Below, one piece after another: positions 1 through 10,346 of a DNA stretch of 64,000 nucleotides. The notes beneath the pieces are model-generated. The model did not search any database. It was not told where the DNA came from and worked only from the letters and a program-made list of their open reading frames with translations. This stretch comes from Macropodus opercularis. Lineage: Eukaryota; Chordata; Actinopteri; Anabantiformes; Osphronemidae. Within the stretch, counting starts at the first letter, position 1, and each line of letters begins with the position of its first letter. The translations under genes were made by a program, and so were the position numbers. The stretch covers positions 14,557,001 through 14,621,000 of the forward strand of contig CM061106.1 of the NCBI GenBank assembly GCA_030770545.1, read 5' to 3'.

Positions 1-580
1 AGAAAATGGAGCCACGCATTGCTGTGGTGGTGTTTGCTGTTGGCAAGTATGTGCACAGGCACCAACTATATGATGCTTTTCCATGTGTCATAAACTAATA
101 ATTCATTCTTTCATGTGGACAGATACACCCGTTTCCTGAGGGCCTTCCTGGAGTCAGTGAAAAGCACTTTTTAGTTGACTTCAGGGTCACGTACTACATC
201 TACACAGACCATGAGGAAGATGTTCCCACAGTAAGTCGTTCATTTATGTAGTGAGACACACCTGCAACAAACTCAGAGGTCAATGCAGAGGCTTTGCTGG
301 ACAAACTCTGGTGAAACTCCACCCGTGAGGCACATTGTGTCCTGTCTAATGTTGCTCCATCGTTTGCTGCCGTTGACAGTGTGTTTGTCAACCTGAATCA
401 AACGCAGCAATAGTCTGTCACGTCCTGACTTCATGCAGTTCGTCCTGTGTTTTCTCCTCTGGCTCAGGTTGAGATGGGTGAAGGCCGGAGCGTCTCTGTT
501 GTGTCTGTGCCCAGTCCAAAGCGCTGCAGGATGTGGTGCTCGGGAGGATGAAGTGGGCCACAGTCACCATCCACAAGCAG
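1..580 (+). pseudogene. ABO/GBGT-type glycosyltransferase fragment, left copy
   Basis: Three exons of a glycosyltransferase family 6 (histo-blood-group ABO / globoside alpha-1,3-GalNAc transferase) gene. Family members act in the Golgi and add GalNAc or Gal to glycan chains. Exon 1-46 encodes MEPRIAVVVFAVGK and ends at GCAA|gtatgt. Exon 123-230 encodes RFLRAFLES then EKHFLVDFRVTYYIYTD, the characteristic family-6 stretch, ending at |gtaagt. Exon 468-580 encodes VEMGEGRSVSVVSVP then LQDVVLGRMKWATVTIHKQ, ending at CAG|gtaaac. One base is missing between LES and EKHF, and a second frameshift splits the third exon. The large last exon with the DxD metal-binding motif is absent; the opposite-strand proline-rich ORF lies there instead. 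The gene runs off the left window edge. It is a truncated pseudogene matched by 42,226-42,566. Confidence 0.75.
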
Positions 581-762
581 GTAAACGCTGCTGAACGGGG
601 CCTGACGCCAAGTCTGACACGTCTGAGTGGTTCCTGCTAGAAAACCTTGGTCTCTTTTAACAAGCAGAACGGGTCATGACTCACTAACGGAATAAGTTAA
701 ATGTAAAAATGCTAATTGTTGTCTTTTATTTATATCTTTAATCATATCTCTCTGTGTTTCTC

Positions 763-1530
763 TTATTCCATCGACAGGGTCTTCCACATCCACAAGCTGT
801 CAGGCCGCCTCTGCCTCTTGAAGGACGGTCTCGCCTCTTCACCTCCTTCCCTGCTTCTCTTTTTGGGGGAACCACGCCCACAAGAGAACGCAGCCCTATG
901 GTCGCCTTCCTCCTCGAAGCTTTCAATGGAGCCAAACGTGCTGGCTCCATCACCGTTATAGTCGATGGTAGAAAGCTCCTCAGGAGGAGGACTGTCCATC
1001 AGGGCAGCTGCAGGGTAGAGGTCCCTAAAAACAGAAAGAGAGGGGCCAACGTTAGCAACAAGGGACACGGGACAGAAGAAATGTTCTGGATTCCGAGCAG
1101 GGTCAGGAGGAACAAAGGGAGGAATAGGAACAAGACGAGGGATAGGAGCAGGAGGAACAAAGCGAGGGATAGGAGCAGGAGGAACAACACGAGGAATAGC
1201 AGGAGGAACAACGCGAGGGATGAAGGGGTGAGGGACAGGAGGAGCAAAGGGAGGGATGAAGGGGTGAGGGACAGGACGAGCAAAGGGAGGGATGAAGGGG
1301 TGAGGGACAGGAGGAGGAAAGTGAAAGGGAGCGAAGGGAAGAATGGGAGGAGCCTGCTCTCTCCTGTCCATTCCAATGTGTGGTGCACGGAAACCCTGAG
1401 GTGGAGGATGGAGATGGGCTGCTCCACCACCAGCCTGCAGCACGTCGTCCATCCACACGTCCCCCTCCCGCTCATCAGGGGGCGGAGTCCACCAGCCACC
1501 TGGGGAGAAATGTGACAGAGCAAACGTCAT
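763..1530 (-). CDS. Proline-rich repeat protein, unrecognised (left copy)
   Basis: An open frame of 255 codons on the minus strand. I chose the ATG at 1,530 because it follows a good 3' splice-site sequence (CTTGTCTGTGCAG) by three bases; an in-frame ATG at 1,560 is the alternative. In order: an N-terminal part with GGWWTPPPDEREGDVWMDDV, three copies of a 12-residue repeat close to PVPHPFIPPFAR, then PAPIPR-type repeats, an acidic stretch with STFGSIESFEEE, and a basic KKRSREGG...KRQRRPDS tail that could be a nuclear signal. A possible intron acceptor (TTTCTGCTTTCAG) lies just before GDLYP-like sequence, but the frame stays open through it. I do not recognise the family. The 41,104-42,043 copy is longer and frameshifted. 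This could be a real small gene or a decaying duplicate; promoter elements are weaker here than in the right copy. Confidence 0.4.
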   Translation of the reverse strand: MTFALSHFSPGGWWTPPPDEREGDVWMDDVLQAGGGAAHLHPPPQGFRAPHIGMDRREQAPPILPFAPFHFPPPVPHPFIPPFARPVPHPFIPPFAPPVPHPFIPRVVPPAIPRVVPPAPIPRFVPPAPIPRLVPIPPFVPPDPARNPEHFFCPVSLVANVGPSLSVFRDLYPAAALMDSPPPEELSTIDYNGDGASTFGSIESFEEEGDHRAAFSCGRGSPKKRSREGGEEARPSFKRQRRPDSLWMWKTLSME

Positions 1531-1750
1531 ATTCTGCACAGACAAGAGGCAGGAAACCATGAAAAGCACATTTACATCCCTACCACCCACTAACTGTCAA
1601 CACCGCAGGAACTGAACCTCATGGATCAGCATGTAACACGTTCCCAGCACGTTGGCACTTCACAGTAAAGTTCTGTGTCCCAACAGACTTTGCAGCGGGT
1701 CAAAGGTCCAGATGCAAAGGGGCCGTTTCAGAGGCCTCAGCGGCTTCTAT

Positions 1751-1766
1751 AGGTTATGTGACGTCA
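1751..1766 (-). promoter_or_regulatory. Degraded promoter of the left proline-rich ORF
   Basis: The palindrome GTGACGTCAC (a full CRE, TGACGTCA at 1,759-1,766) is retained. The adjacent TATA element seen in the right copy (TATAAAAG at 40,711) reads CTATAGAAG here, so the TATA box looks lost. Confidence 0.4.
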
Positions 1767-2084
1767 CGTTCTGTGACGCACGTCATGGAGGACTTCAATT
1801 CAAAACACGACCTGGACACACGCAGCGTGAGAGCGTCAGTTAAATGGAGCCAGTGAAGGATCAGAGGAGTCATAGCACCGACGGTAAAGCGCCACTAGGT
1901 GGCGGAGTGGAGACAAAAGCTTCTGGATCACACAACGACGGACAACGAGTAGGAAACATAGAAGCACTGACGTCATCCTTAGGCCGGAAACACCCTGACA
2001 CACATCTGGTCTCATTACTCACCTTCTGGTTGAACTGCAGCTCAGAAAAACAGACACAACTCACTCAGACTTAAAGACGGAAAC

Positions 2085-2090
2085 TTTATT
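2085..2090 (-). terminator. Polyadenylation signal AATAAA (left copy)
   Basis: AATAAA on the minus strand, in the sequence CTGACTAATAAAGTTTCC. It lies about 1.5 kb downstream of the calsyntenin-like stop at 3,578 and is the obvious 3' end of that transcript. The same signal is kept at 40,364 and, in the diverged third copy, at 9,687. Confidence 0.5.
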
Positions 2091-3577
2091 AGTCAGTCAA
2101 GGATGGACAACAAACAAACTGAATAAACACATGATTATACTACATCAGGTTCAACTTGTATGTACATATAGAAATAATTATTTATACATGTTTTCTTATT
2201 CTTATCTCCTCAGAATTAACTAAATATTTATCTGATCTATGAAATGTTTCTCCCAGTGTGATTATATCTCCTTGCATGTATAAGCACTCACCTCTTTCCC
2301 TCTATCAAATAAACTGACACTAGATGTTCATTACATCTGCTTCTTGTGGCATTTTTGATTGGTGGTGTGTCGTGTGGTTTTCTAATGTAAAACATGTGCT
2401 GAGGCTCCAACAGGTTGGGAAACACTGTGTTAGGCTGACATTCATTTCAACCAATAGACACTTAACTCAGGAGCTGAACCAGAAAAGTTGGAGGTGGTGT
2501 CATCACTGAGGAGACTTGACTTCAGAGTCAGAGTGTTCACACAGCAGTGACCCGTGGTTTTGTGCTTTAAGCTGCAGATCAAACATGGACAGTGAGCGTT
2601 TGACAGAATTTTACAGCTGACAGCCTCATACACTTTGACTTTCATGCTGCTCTCAAGCTCATTTCTCAACAACTCAGGCAACAGGACTCTGTTCAGAAAC
2701 ACCCTCCACTATACACACAGGCAGGTCAACAGCACAAAATAGCACAGATGCATTTTGTTAGTCCTGCTATTTGCACCATGATCAGCAAAAGCTGCTCCCA
2801 TCTCATCCAGCTCAGACCTGGCCTCCGTTCAGTCCAAGTCAGCAAGTAGGAGACACTGGTCACTACATTTCCACCACAAGCCTCTAAAGCAAAGCTTCAA
2901 ATAAGACATGAACAACTAAATGGACGCCTCTCTGTCATGAAACCTCCACTGAGCAGGTTTCTCAGCATGAAGCAGACATTTGTCTACAAGCAGGATGGAG
3001 CAGCTTTAGCAGAAATGCAGCAACATGCTAGAGCCTCCGTGACACAAATGTTCTACATCACGTACTGAGTCATTTTAGAGAGTGGACCCTGTTGAGTACG
3101 GCTCCACCAACACACTGACTAATTACATGGGTTTGTTTAGATTTAGAAAATCTGTTAAAACTAATTGTTCTCTACACATATGACTTCTCAAATATTCTCA
3201 TGCAGGAAAAGAAGAAAAAAAATTAATGCATCCATTTATTGGAGGCATCTTGTTGTACAGTAGACTACAAGCCTGGAAAACTTAAAGCTACATGTGAGCT
3301 TAGTGCCAAACAATCTAAAAGCACGGAGCAAGAATATTCACAGCAAAAAAATATTCTCCACCTGAAGCCTCATGTCTAAGAAAACAAAGTGCAGGGTTGT
3401 CTTCCACACTCAGATCAAAGCAAATGTAAGTATAACGAATACAAACTAAACAGTACAAACAATCTGGTGATGAGCTCACTACGCTGAGTAGCACCACTAA
3501 GATAACAACAGGAAAACCTGTGTGAAGCAGTGAGTATGAGGATCTGAGCTGGTGATGAGCGTATGTTGGTGAGTGTT
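2091..3577 (-). other. 3' UTR-like region of the left calsyntenin copy
   Basis: Non-coding, shared with 38,643-40,363. I see no ORF of interest. About 265 bp present in the right copy (around 39,480-39,745) is missing near 2,735, giving the junction GCTATTTTGTGCTG on the minus strand. Confidence 0.5.
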
Positions 3578-4761
3578 TCAGTCAGTGAGGGTGGAGTCAT
3601 CCCACTCCAGCTGCTGCTGTCTGCTGGCCCCCTGCTGCTCTTCAGGCTCCCGCCCTCCTCGTCTTCATCGCTCTCTGACTCAGCGCTGGTGATGTCATCT
3701 TCCTCCTCTTTGCTGCTGTGCTGGTCCTGGTACGTCTGTGTCAGAGAGGGAGAGAGAAGATGGGGTTGAGGAGAGTCACTGCTGAATTTATACAAACCTG
3801 AAATGAAACTAAATGTGTAATGATGCCACACATGATCATTTCTGAAGCCACTGGATTAACATGGTGGTAAATCTGAGACCCACTGATGACTCATCAACTT
3901 TCCTCCTCAGAGTTCAGGGTTCAGTTCACTGATTTCTGGGACATCACCCTGATCATCATGTCACAGCCTGACAGTGAACTGCACACAACACACTCAGCCA
4001 ACTGGTTATGATGAGAGCAGAAAGACTAGAAGAACTAAAGATGACTCTGAACTCAGCTTTTCAGGAGACTCATGGAGCCCAGAGAGCTTTTATTTCCCTT
4101 CTCACCATTCATCACTTACTGTGGCTGAAAGAGAGCCCAAGCCCCACAGCATCACTGAAGTTGAACCTACTTCACATAAACCTATTATTCACTAAGCAGC
4201 GATGTGATGTGAAGCAACTGAATCGTGTGTTTTGTGTTACGACAGACTGCTGCACATGCAGCTGCTGCATCGTTGCAACTAGCTGTCAAACAACAAAACG
4301 TCCTGGAAAACTAATCAGGACTCTATTAGAAAAGCACCAACAGTGGAGCTGCACCAAACACGTTATTAGTTGGTTGCACATAAAATAGTCACATTCTTTT
4401 CCTTGCAAGTGCAAGAAACTCTGCAAAGCCTCTGTTCACATCCCAACAGACCTGCTAATCATCAAAACGCTGAGAAAACAGTCACAACATCTACTAAAAC
4501 TATTAGCAGGCTGTCAAGGCTGGAGACCTGACAGAACTGTTGAGAAGGTGAATTGGTTCACGGTTTCTCACTGGCCAAAAAGTGTTGTGTGTTGATCTAC
4601 CTCCATGGGGTTGACAGTGATGGTGAGGGTGGAGTCATCCCAGTCCACCTCGTTCCTCTTGCCGTTCTCCTGGTCTCTCATGCTGCTGGTGTGGAAACCA
4701 CCCAGGATTATCACAAACACCAGGAGGCTCACACATCCCACAGTGACAATAGTGGGAACCA
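3578..4761 (-). pseudogene. clstn1-like: Calsyntenin-like C-terminal exons (left copy)
   Basis: Two exons of a calsyntenin, a type I membrane cadherin-family protein of synapses and vesicles. Exon 4,601-4,761 (161 nt) has a CTTAG acceptor and a |gtagat donor. It encodes the transmembrane segment (VGCVSLLVFVIILGG) and the conserved cytoplasmic WDDS.LTITVNPME motif that binds kinesin light chain. Exon 3,578-3,735 encodes YQDQHSSKEEEDDITSAESE. The final family motif LEWDDSTL is present only in a shifted frame ending at the TGA at 3,578-3,580, so one base has been gained or lost in the GAGGAGG run. The ectodomain exons are absent because duplicon A stops at 5,125. The lesion is shared with the right copy. 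Confidence 0.8.
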
Positions 4762-5650
4762 CTAAGTGGGAAAAACACCCAAACACACACAATGACAGGG
4801 TGGATGTCAGAAGTGTTTGCACGTGGGAATATTCACACATAAAATCAATGCAGCTTTTCCACAGACAAACGCTGACTCTAGCTGTAGATGTGCTTCTTCC
4901 TTTAACTAGGTTTGCCTTCTCCTGCCATCCTGCTACGCTTTGCCACATATGAGCAGGGAAATGCTCCTGTTGTGTGGCCACAGGCTGAGACGCCTGAGAG
5001 CCTAGAAGATCACTGAGGCCAGGAAGTAACAGCTTGTGCTCAGAGACGTCACAGACAGCAGTCAAGCGGAATCCCTGAACCTGTGCCATTAAAACAGTGT
5101 TTATGTGAATCCTACTACTGGTTAAGACGAGAAATGGGACGTTACTCACTGGGAATGAAGCTACAGTGACCAGTGCTCCGATGATGTGTGACCACCAAAC
5201 CGGCGTCCACTCGCTGGTACACAATCAACGTAATTTACAGTCTCACCCTAAGGCCTGGGCAGTGATGGTTTCTTCACTGGTTACTGGCCACAAGTCCCTA
5301 TTGGTTCTCACCACCAGATACCCAGACTCTGCCACAGGATGGTGGTTTGACTGTATTTGACTCTTCTGGTCCTTAGCATCTTTTTGTAGTCAAACAGCTG
5401 GAGCAGTTGTTATTCGTCATGGACTGCATCCCACAACCCCAAACAACATGACAGGTTAAAGAAACAGCAATAATAATAATCATTCATTCACAGCTTTAAT
5501 TGTTACATCTACACCACATTGTAATGAGGCAAATATTTCTCACTGAATTCTTACCGATAGCAGGACCTGGTGCTCAACATCTGACAAGTCACGTGAGAAG
5601 CACGACAGGTGTGTTTTCTGAGAAACAAGGCTTCGGCCGAGCCTTGTTTC

Positions 5651-7256
5651 TTATAATACAGCACACAAGCGTCTCTCTCTCTCAAGGAGCCCGGCTTCAC
5701 GTAGACGTCGTAGTCGCTGTAGCATAATCACAATCTCACAACTGGAATGACCTGAGAACAAACACAACATTTGTTTATGAATTCATAAAACCTGAGTTGA
5801 CCTCACAGTTGACTGTAACACAAACAAACACTTACCATAATCAGCTGTAGGCCCTAAATGGCTGATAGTGGTGACAAGCGAGTAACAAGCTGTCTGGAAA
5901 ATAGCACAGTTAACAAACAACCATTAGATTTACACATTCAATAGTCCAGCAAATGTATTTTACCACTTACTTTCTAAGTGTCTCACTATAATCATTGTTA
6001 TCACGTCATTGTGTAATGAACCGGGCCTTTACTGAAGCTCTGCCCTACCTCCAGATGGCTGCTGGAAATCATCAGTTCACGTGACAACTCCATGGGCGTC
6101 CTCACTTTCACCATCTTGTTGCCATTGAACTCGGTGCGTCTGAGTTCCAGGATCAAGACACTGTGGACCCAAAGAGATGGAGGAGAGGTGGTCAAATCAC
6201 TCACTCAAAAAGGAAGTCAAGTGGAAGAAGCTGCTGCGATGAGGTCTCTAGACATTTGGGATGAGAAATAGGATGTTACTCACTTTGGCAGGGTCAACAA
6301 CGACCACTGCTCCACTGACTCCTCATTTCCACAGCTGCACTTGTTTAAGCACTGGAAACACGGGAGAAGAAGCTTTTAGCTAAAACCTTACAATTGATCA
6401 AACGCACAAACAGCTTTGGTTTCTATCTTTGCTGAGTGTTGGGGCTGAGGCGTACTGTCAGGTAGTCGTCCAGACACTGCTGGACTGACCCTCCTGGACT
6501 CCACGTGGGGTCCAGGAAAAAGCTCTTGCAGTCGTGGTGAGTCGGTAGCTGCTGCCCACCCCTGCACAATAAGATCACAGTTCAAAGTTATAATATATCT
6601 TATTCATAGGTTCAACTAGTACACGTCCACATCACTATGAGACTATAAAGAGTTCATACCGACTGCAGGTCACGGTGCTCAAGACCTCAACAGAGACGTG
6701 AGCAGCGACAGGACATGCGTACGAGAGCCCAAGAGCGTTGGCTGCTCTCTGCAGATCAAGGGAAACCAACTGCAGCATGTCCAGCACCGACATGACCAAC
6801 AAAAAGCAGTCCTGCAAAGAAACGGCGTTTTAGACAGAGGAGTTTTCACTACAAAAACATTCTGTACATCACTGTCTGCTCTGTAGCACAAACAAGACGT
6901 GCACCAACATTTGGTCCGTCCTTGGCAAAGGTCGGCTCGTACTGCGCAACCGTGTGCTTCAGGGCTTCCAGGACCTCTGTCTTCTCATCGATGTCATTTG
7001 AGAAGCCAAGACGGACAAGTTCGCCAAACAACCTGGAAAGAGCAGGTGAAGAAATGAGGATGGTCCTCATGCTGACTGGTAATGTTAGTGGACAAACCAA
7101 CGTCTGTGCTACGCTGCGGACCAGCTGCTGTACCTCATGGTGGAGCTGGTGCTGGCAACCTCAACCTGAACACTGAACTCCTCCATGAAAGGCTTCAGCC
7201 ACAGGAGGAACTGGACGGCAGCGTTCACGAAGCAGGTATCGCCGAGGTTGGGTAAC
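5651..7256 (-). pseudogene. Ubiquitin-specific protease catalytic core (USP37/29/26-like), left copy
   Basis: Eight consecutive minus-strand exons follow the order of a USP (peptidase C19) domain, which removes ubiquitin from proteins. E1 7,134-7,256 has the Cys box LPNLGDTCFVNAAVQ. E2 6,909-7,032 is helical (LFGELVRLGF). E3 6,660-6,811 has DCFLLVMSVLDML, a degraded form of the DAHEFL box, and ends in TVTCSR. E4 about 6,427-6,561 has FFLDPTWSPGGSVQQCL. E5 6,284-6,351 has CSCGNEESVEQWSLLTLP. E6 6,049-6,160 has NVLILELRRTEF. E7 5,836-5,893 has CYSLVTTISHLGPTADYG. E8 5,651-5,751 begins GHSS where families have GHY. Frames carry across E1-E2, E3-E4 and E5-E6. Against function: the donor after E4 reads AAAG|ATAGAA, the preceding exon (about 7,378-7,408) has an in-frame TGA, and the His box is altered. 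Probably a recent pseudogene; closest USP subfamily is inferred. Confidence 0.75.
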
Positions 7257-8075
7257 CTGAAACATGAAAAACATCATGTGTCCTTTTCCACAGATGAAGA
7301 CTCACAATAAATTATAACCTCACGCACAGAACACGCGTGGAGTCATCAGGTGTATGTGACACTCGATGACGTACCCGCGACAAGCCGCTCATATGGGGAG
7401 AGAGGCCTGAAGGTGGAAGAGACAGAGACACACACGTTACTCTACTAATGCTACAGCAATGAAGTCATCAATAATAAACAACAACAATATCATGTGGAAC
7501 ATTAAACATACGTGTGCTCTGAGGAGGCCGGTGCTGCAGCAGGAGACAACTGTGTGGTGTCTGTTCCAAACACAGAAACTCAGTTCAACACAACAAATAC
7601 ATATATAATACACATATTCCAGCTTTAGCCCCTGTAACTTTGAATCTATGTCCTTGTGGACTCACACCTGGAAAACGTCTCCTATACTGTTTAATGGCAG
7701 AACTTAATCAATTGCATTTGGAAAAGTCCCTTTTTCCTAATGATTTGCTATTTGAACTACGAGTCTGATAAGATGAAAAGTAAAGCGACAATAAACTCTC
7801 TCACTCTTTGAAAATGTCTAGAGGGAGTGAAAAACTGCTTTTCTAACACTAGCTTTTTGATAAAATATTATATAGATATTATTATATTATATATTACAAA
7901 ATAATATATGTGATATCAAGTATGAAAGGTGTGTAGATGTTGTGGTGCAATAAAGCAAAGCTGATCGTTAGTCTTTCTCTCTCTGAAAACCTTTGAGTTG
8001 CTGAGGGAACACAAAAATCTTTGTCCTGATACAAATTAAGATGCAATTTATTGACTCTCTTACTGGTGGAGGTTT
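7257..8075. other. Upstream part of duplicon B
   Basis: Contains one short USP exon candidate on the minus strand (about 7,378-7,408, acceptor CCTTCAG) whose end completes R-G-L-P-N-L across the junction to E1. The rest is AT-rich non-coding sequence with no convincing further exon. Confidence 0.4.
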
Positions 8076-8813
8076 CAAATGAACATGTATCATTCAGTCT
8101 ACTCTGGGTGAATGTTTCTAGCTAACACATATTGACTAAATGAACGCTTGCTCTTTCTTTGCCGTATGAAAACCACGCTTTCTCTGCAGAATAAGGGAGA
8201 AGGGGGCCGTGCAAGACTGAGAGTGGGGGTCAGCCGAGTTTGGTGGATGGACAAAGGGGCTTGAAAACCAGAAGGTGTGTAAAAGGCTGGACAGGGATAT
8301 TCCCAAACCCATCAACATACATAGAGACGCCTTCACACACCTCCGTACACACAAGCAGCACAGGCGAGAGCTGTCTGGTTGACAGATATGACAGTTGTTG
8401 GAAATTCCAAAGTCTTCATTTAGATGAAACTATGCATTTGTGGTCACAGTGATGATGGACCAATCACAGGCTACGGTTGGTTTATAGAAAGGTAAACTCA
8501 TGTCCTCAGGGGCTTTGACATGTTTAAACCTTTATATCATCTGTGAGTGTCATTGAATTTGTTCATTATTATTTTATACAGATATTAACATGTTGTACTG
8601 TTGATGTTTTAAAATGTATAATACACATTCAGATGTGTTTTTGGAGATGATTTAATAAAAATATATTAGTTAGAGCAGAAGAATGACACAGACAAACATT
8701 GTCAGTTCTTTCATCTTCCATCATTCTGAGAAATAAATGTCTGCATAAACACAAACACTACTGTGATAACAGCACAACATTTAGTGTTAAAGTTGATAAG
8801 CTGGAGCCTCCAA
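8076..8813. other. Unassigned intergenic sequence
   Basis: AT-rich, not present in the right copy of duplicon B. I see no gene or recognisable repeat here. Confidence 0.4.
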
Positions 8814-10345
8814 CACTGCTATGTGAACACTCTGACTCTGAAGTCAAGTCTCCTCAGTGATGACACCACCTCCAGCTTTTCTGGTTCAGCTCCTGAGTTA
8901 AGTGTCTATTGGTTGAAATGAATGTCAGCCTAACACAGTGTTTCCCAACCTGTTGGAGCCTCAGCACATGTTTTACATTAGAAAACCACACGACACACCA
9001 CCAATCAAAAATGCCACAAGAAGCAGATGTAATGAAAATCTAGTGTCAGTTTATTTGGTAGAGGGACTTGGGCTCTTTTCTTAATGGCGCCAGGACCAAG
9101 CATCTCTAAGGATCATTTTGCAGGTGGTCAGTATCAACAACTCTGCTACGGTGTGAGGCTGTTTAGATTTAGTGATGAGTTCAGCAGCTTCATAGCGTTC
9201 AGAGCTTTCTCACTCGTCTTGGTGACAGATGTATGACGCAGTAATTAGAGTAATACACTTGCATAGTCAGTAGCCATTTCACTCTATAGGGAGGATGAAC
9301 CTAAGCTGCATGAGAGATACAAAGTACCTGAGGATACCTGAGTTCTATCATTAAATGAAGAGTAGATTTAAGTGTCACTGAATTAAAAGAAAACAATTAA
9401 TAACTACCAGTCAGGTGTCTCATAAAAAATATTTACAGCAATGACATGACCTGCATTTGCGATGATCACACGTCTAACTGCTCCTGCTGTTCATGGAACT
9501 GATCTCTGTTCACTGCTTGTTCTCTTCATCATAATGTTCAGCTGACTGAAGGAACTCTATTTATTTATAAGAATCAAACATATAGAAATAATTATTCAGT
9601 CATGCAGATATGTACATACAAGATGAACCTGATGTAGTATAATCATGTGTTTATTCAGTTTGTTTGTTGTCCATCCTTGACTGACTAATAAAGTCTGAGT
9701 GAGTTGTGTCTGGTTTGCTGAGCTGCAGTTCAACCAGAAGGTGAGTAATGAGACCAGATGTGTGTCAGGATGGTTCCGGCCTAAGGAAGGACTCTATATA
9801 ATTATGAAAATAACAAAACATGTATAAATATTTATTCAATCATGCAAATATGTACATAAAAGTTGAACCTGGTATAATCATCTGTTTATTCCTAACCCCA
9901 GGAACAGAACGCGACGTGACCCAAGCCTTTCAAAACAACTCAGGCCTCTAAAATGTCCACTTCGCACCTTGACCTTTGACCTGTTGCAAATAGCAGGACA
10001 GCTGCTAGCCGCTAGATGCTAGCGGGACAGCTGCTAGCTGCTAGCTGGTAGCTGCCAGCTTAACAGCCAGCTTTTTGGACAGCGACGAACTTCAGCATTG
10101 GAAGCGACACTTGGATTATTCTACGGGTTATTCTCCCAGCTAACACCTACAGTTATCTTAAAGGATTTAACCAAACGCTTTTTAACATCGACCAAGCTTA
10201 ATCCACTGGAGCAGCTTGTGACGTTTCGGACCGACTGTCAATGTTGAATCATCTTTCAAATTCAACATTACCCCTTTTCCTCGTTTTACACAGACAGAAG
10301 TTGAAGCCGCGTCGCCTATTGGCCTTTATTCAGGTAAACACATAT
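8814..10345 (+). repeat. Third, diverged partial copy of duplicon A (3' UTR and promoter region)
   Basis: 8,814-9,067 matches 39,917-40,150 in the same orientation with few changes. 9,570-9,780 matches 40,250-40,480, including the poly(A) signal (9,687-9,692) and the following GTCTGAGTGAGTTGTGTCTG. From 9,900 the match to 40,740-40,930 is weaker but clear (TTGACCTTTGACC; AGCTTTTTGGACAG; GATTATTCTACGGGTTATTC). 9,068-9,570 is unique. No proline-rich ORF follows. This is an older relative of the two recent copies. Confidence 0.7.
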
Positions 10346-10346
10346 G

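Larger units (their letters stand above)
1..5125. repeat. Segmental duplicon A, left copy (inverted relative to 37,447-42,477)
   Basis: The reverse complement of this stretch matches 37,447-42,477 almost base for base, introns and flanks included. Position 1 pairs with 42,477 and position 5,125 with 37,447. It contains the ABO-like fragment, the proline-rich ORF, and the calsyntenin 3' UTR and last two coding exons. Relative to the other copy it lacks about 183 bp near 1,690 and about 265 bp near 2,735. The other copy lacks about 330 bp matching 216-545. The duplicon continues beyond the left window edge. Coding lesions shared by both copies predate the duplication. Confidence 0.9.
5126..8075. 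repeat. Segmental duplicon B, left copy (direct repeat of 45,812-49,557)
   Basis: From 5,126 to at least 7,256 every landmark is offset by exactly 40,686 bases from the right copy, so there is no net indel over more than 2.1 kb. Mismatches are rare in coding and non-coding bases alike. Beyond about 7,880 the right copy has about 800 extra bases (48,575-49,385). The match resumes at ATATGTGATATCAAGTATGA and ends near 8,075. Unlike duplicon A, this copy is in direct orientation. Confidence 0.9.

Noticed and set aside
999..1523. 174-codon Leu/Ser-rich minus-strand frame
   Set aside because: Shadow frame of the proline-rich ORF: its FLLLLSLALF repeats are the same codons read one base over.
4605..4952. 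115-codon plus-strand frame across the calsyntenin exon
   Set aside because: Antisense to the transmembrane exon and intron. The minus-strand reading matches a known family with correct splice sites.
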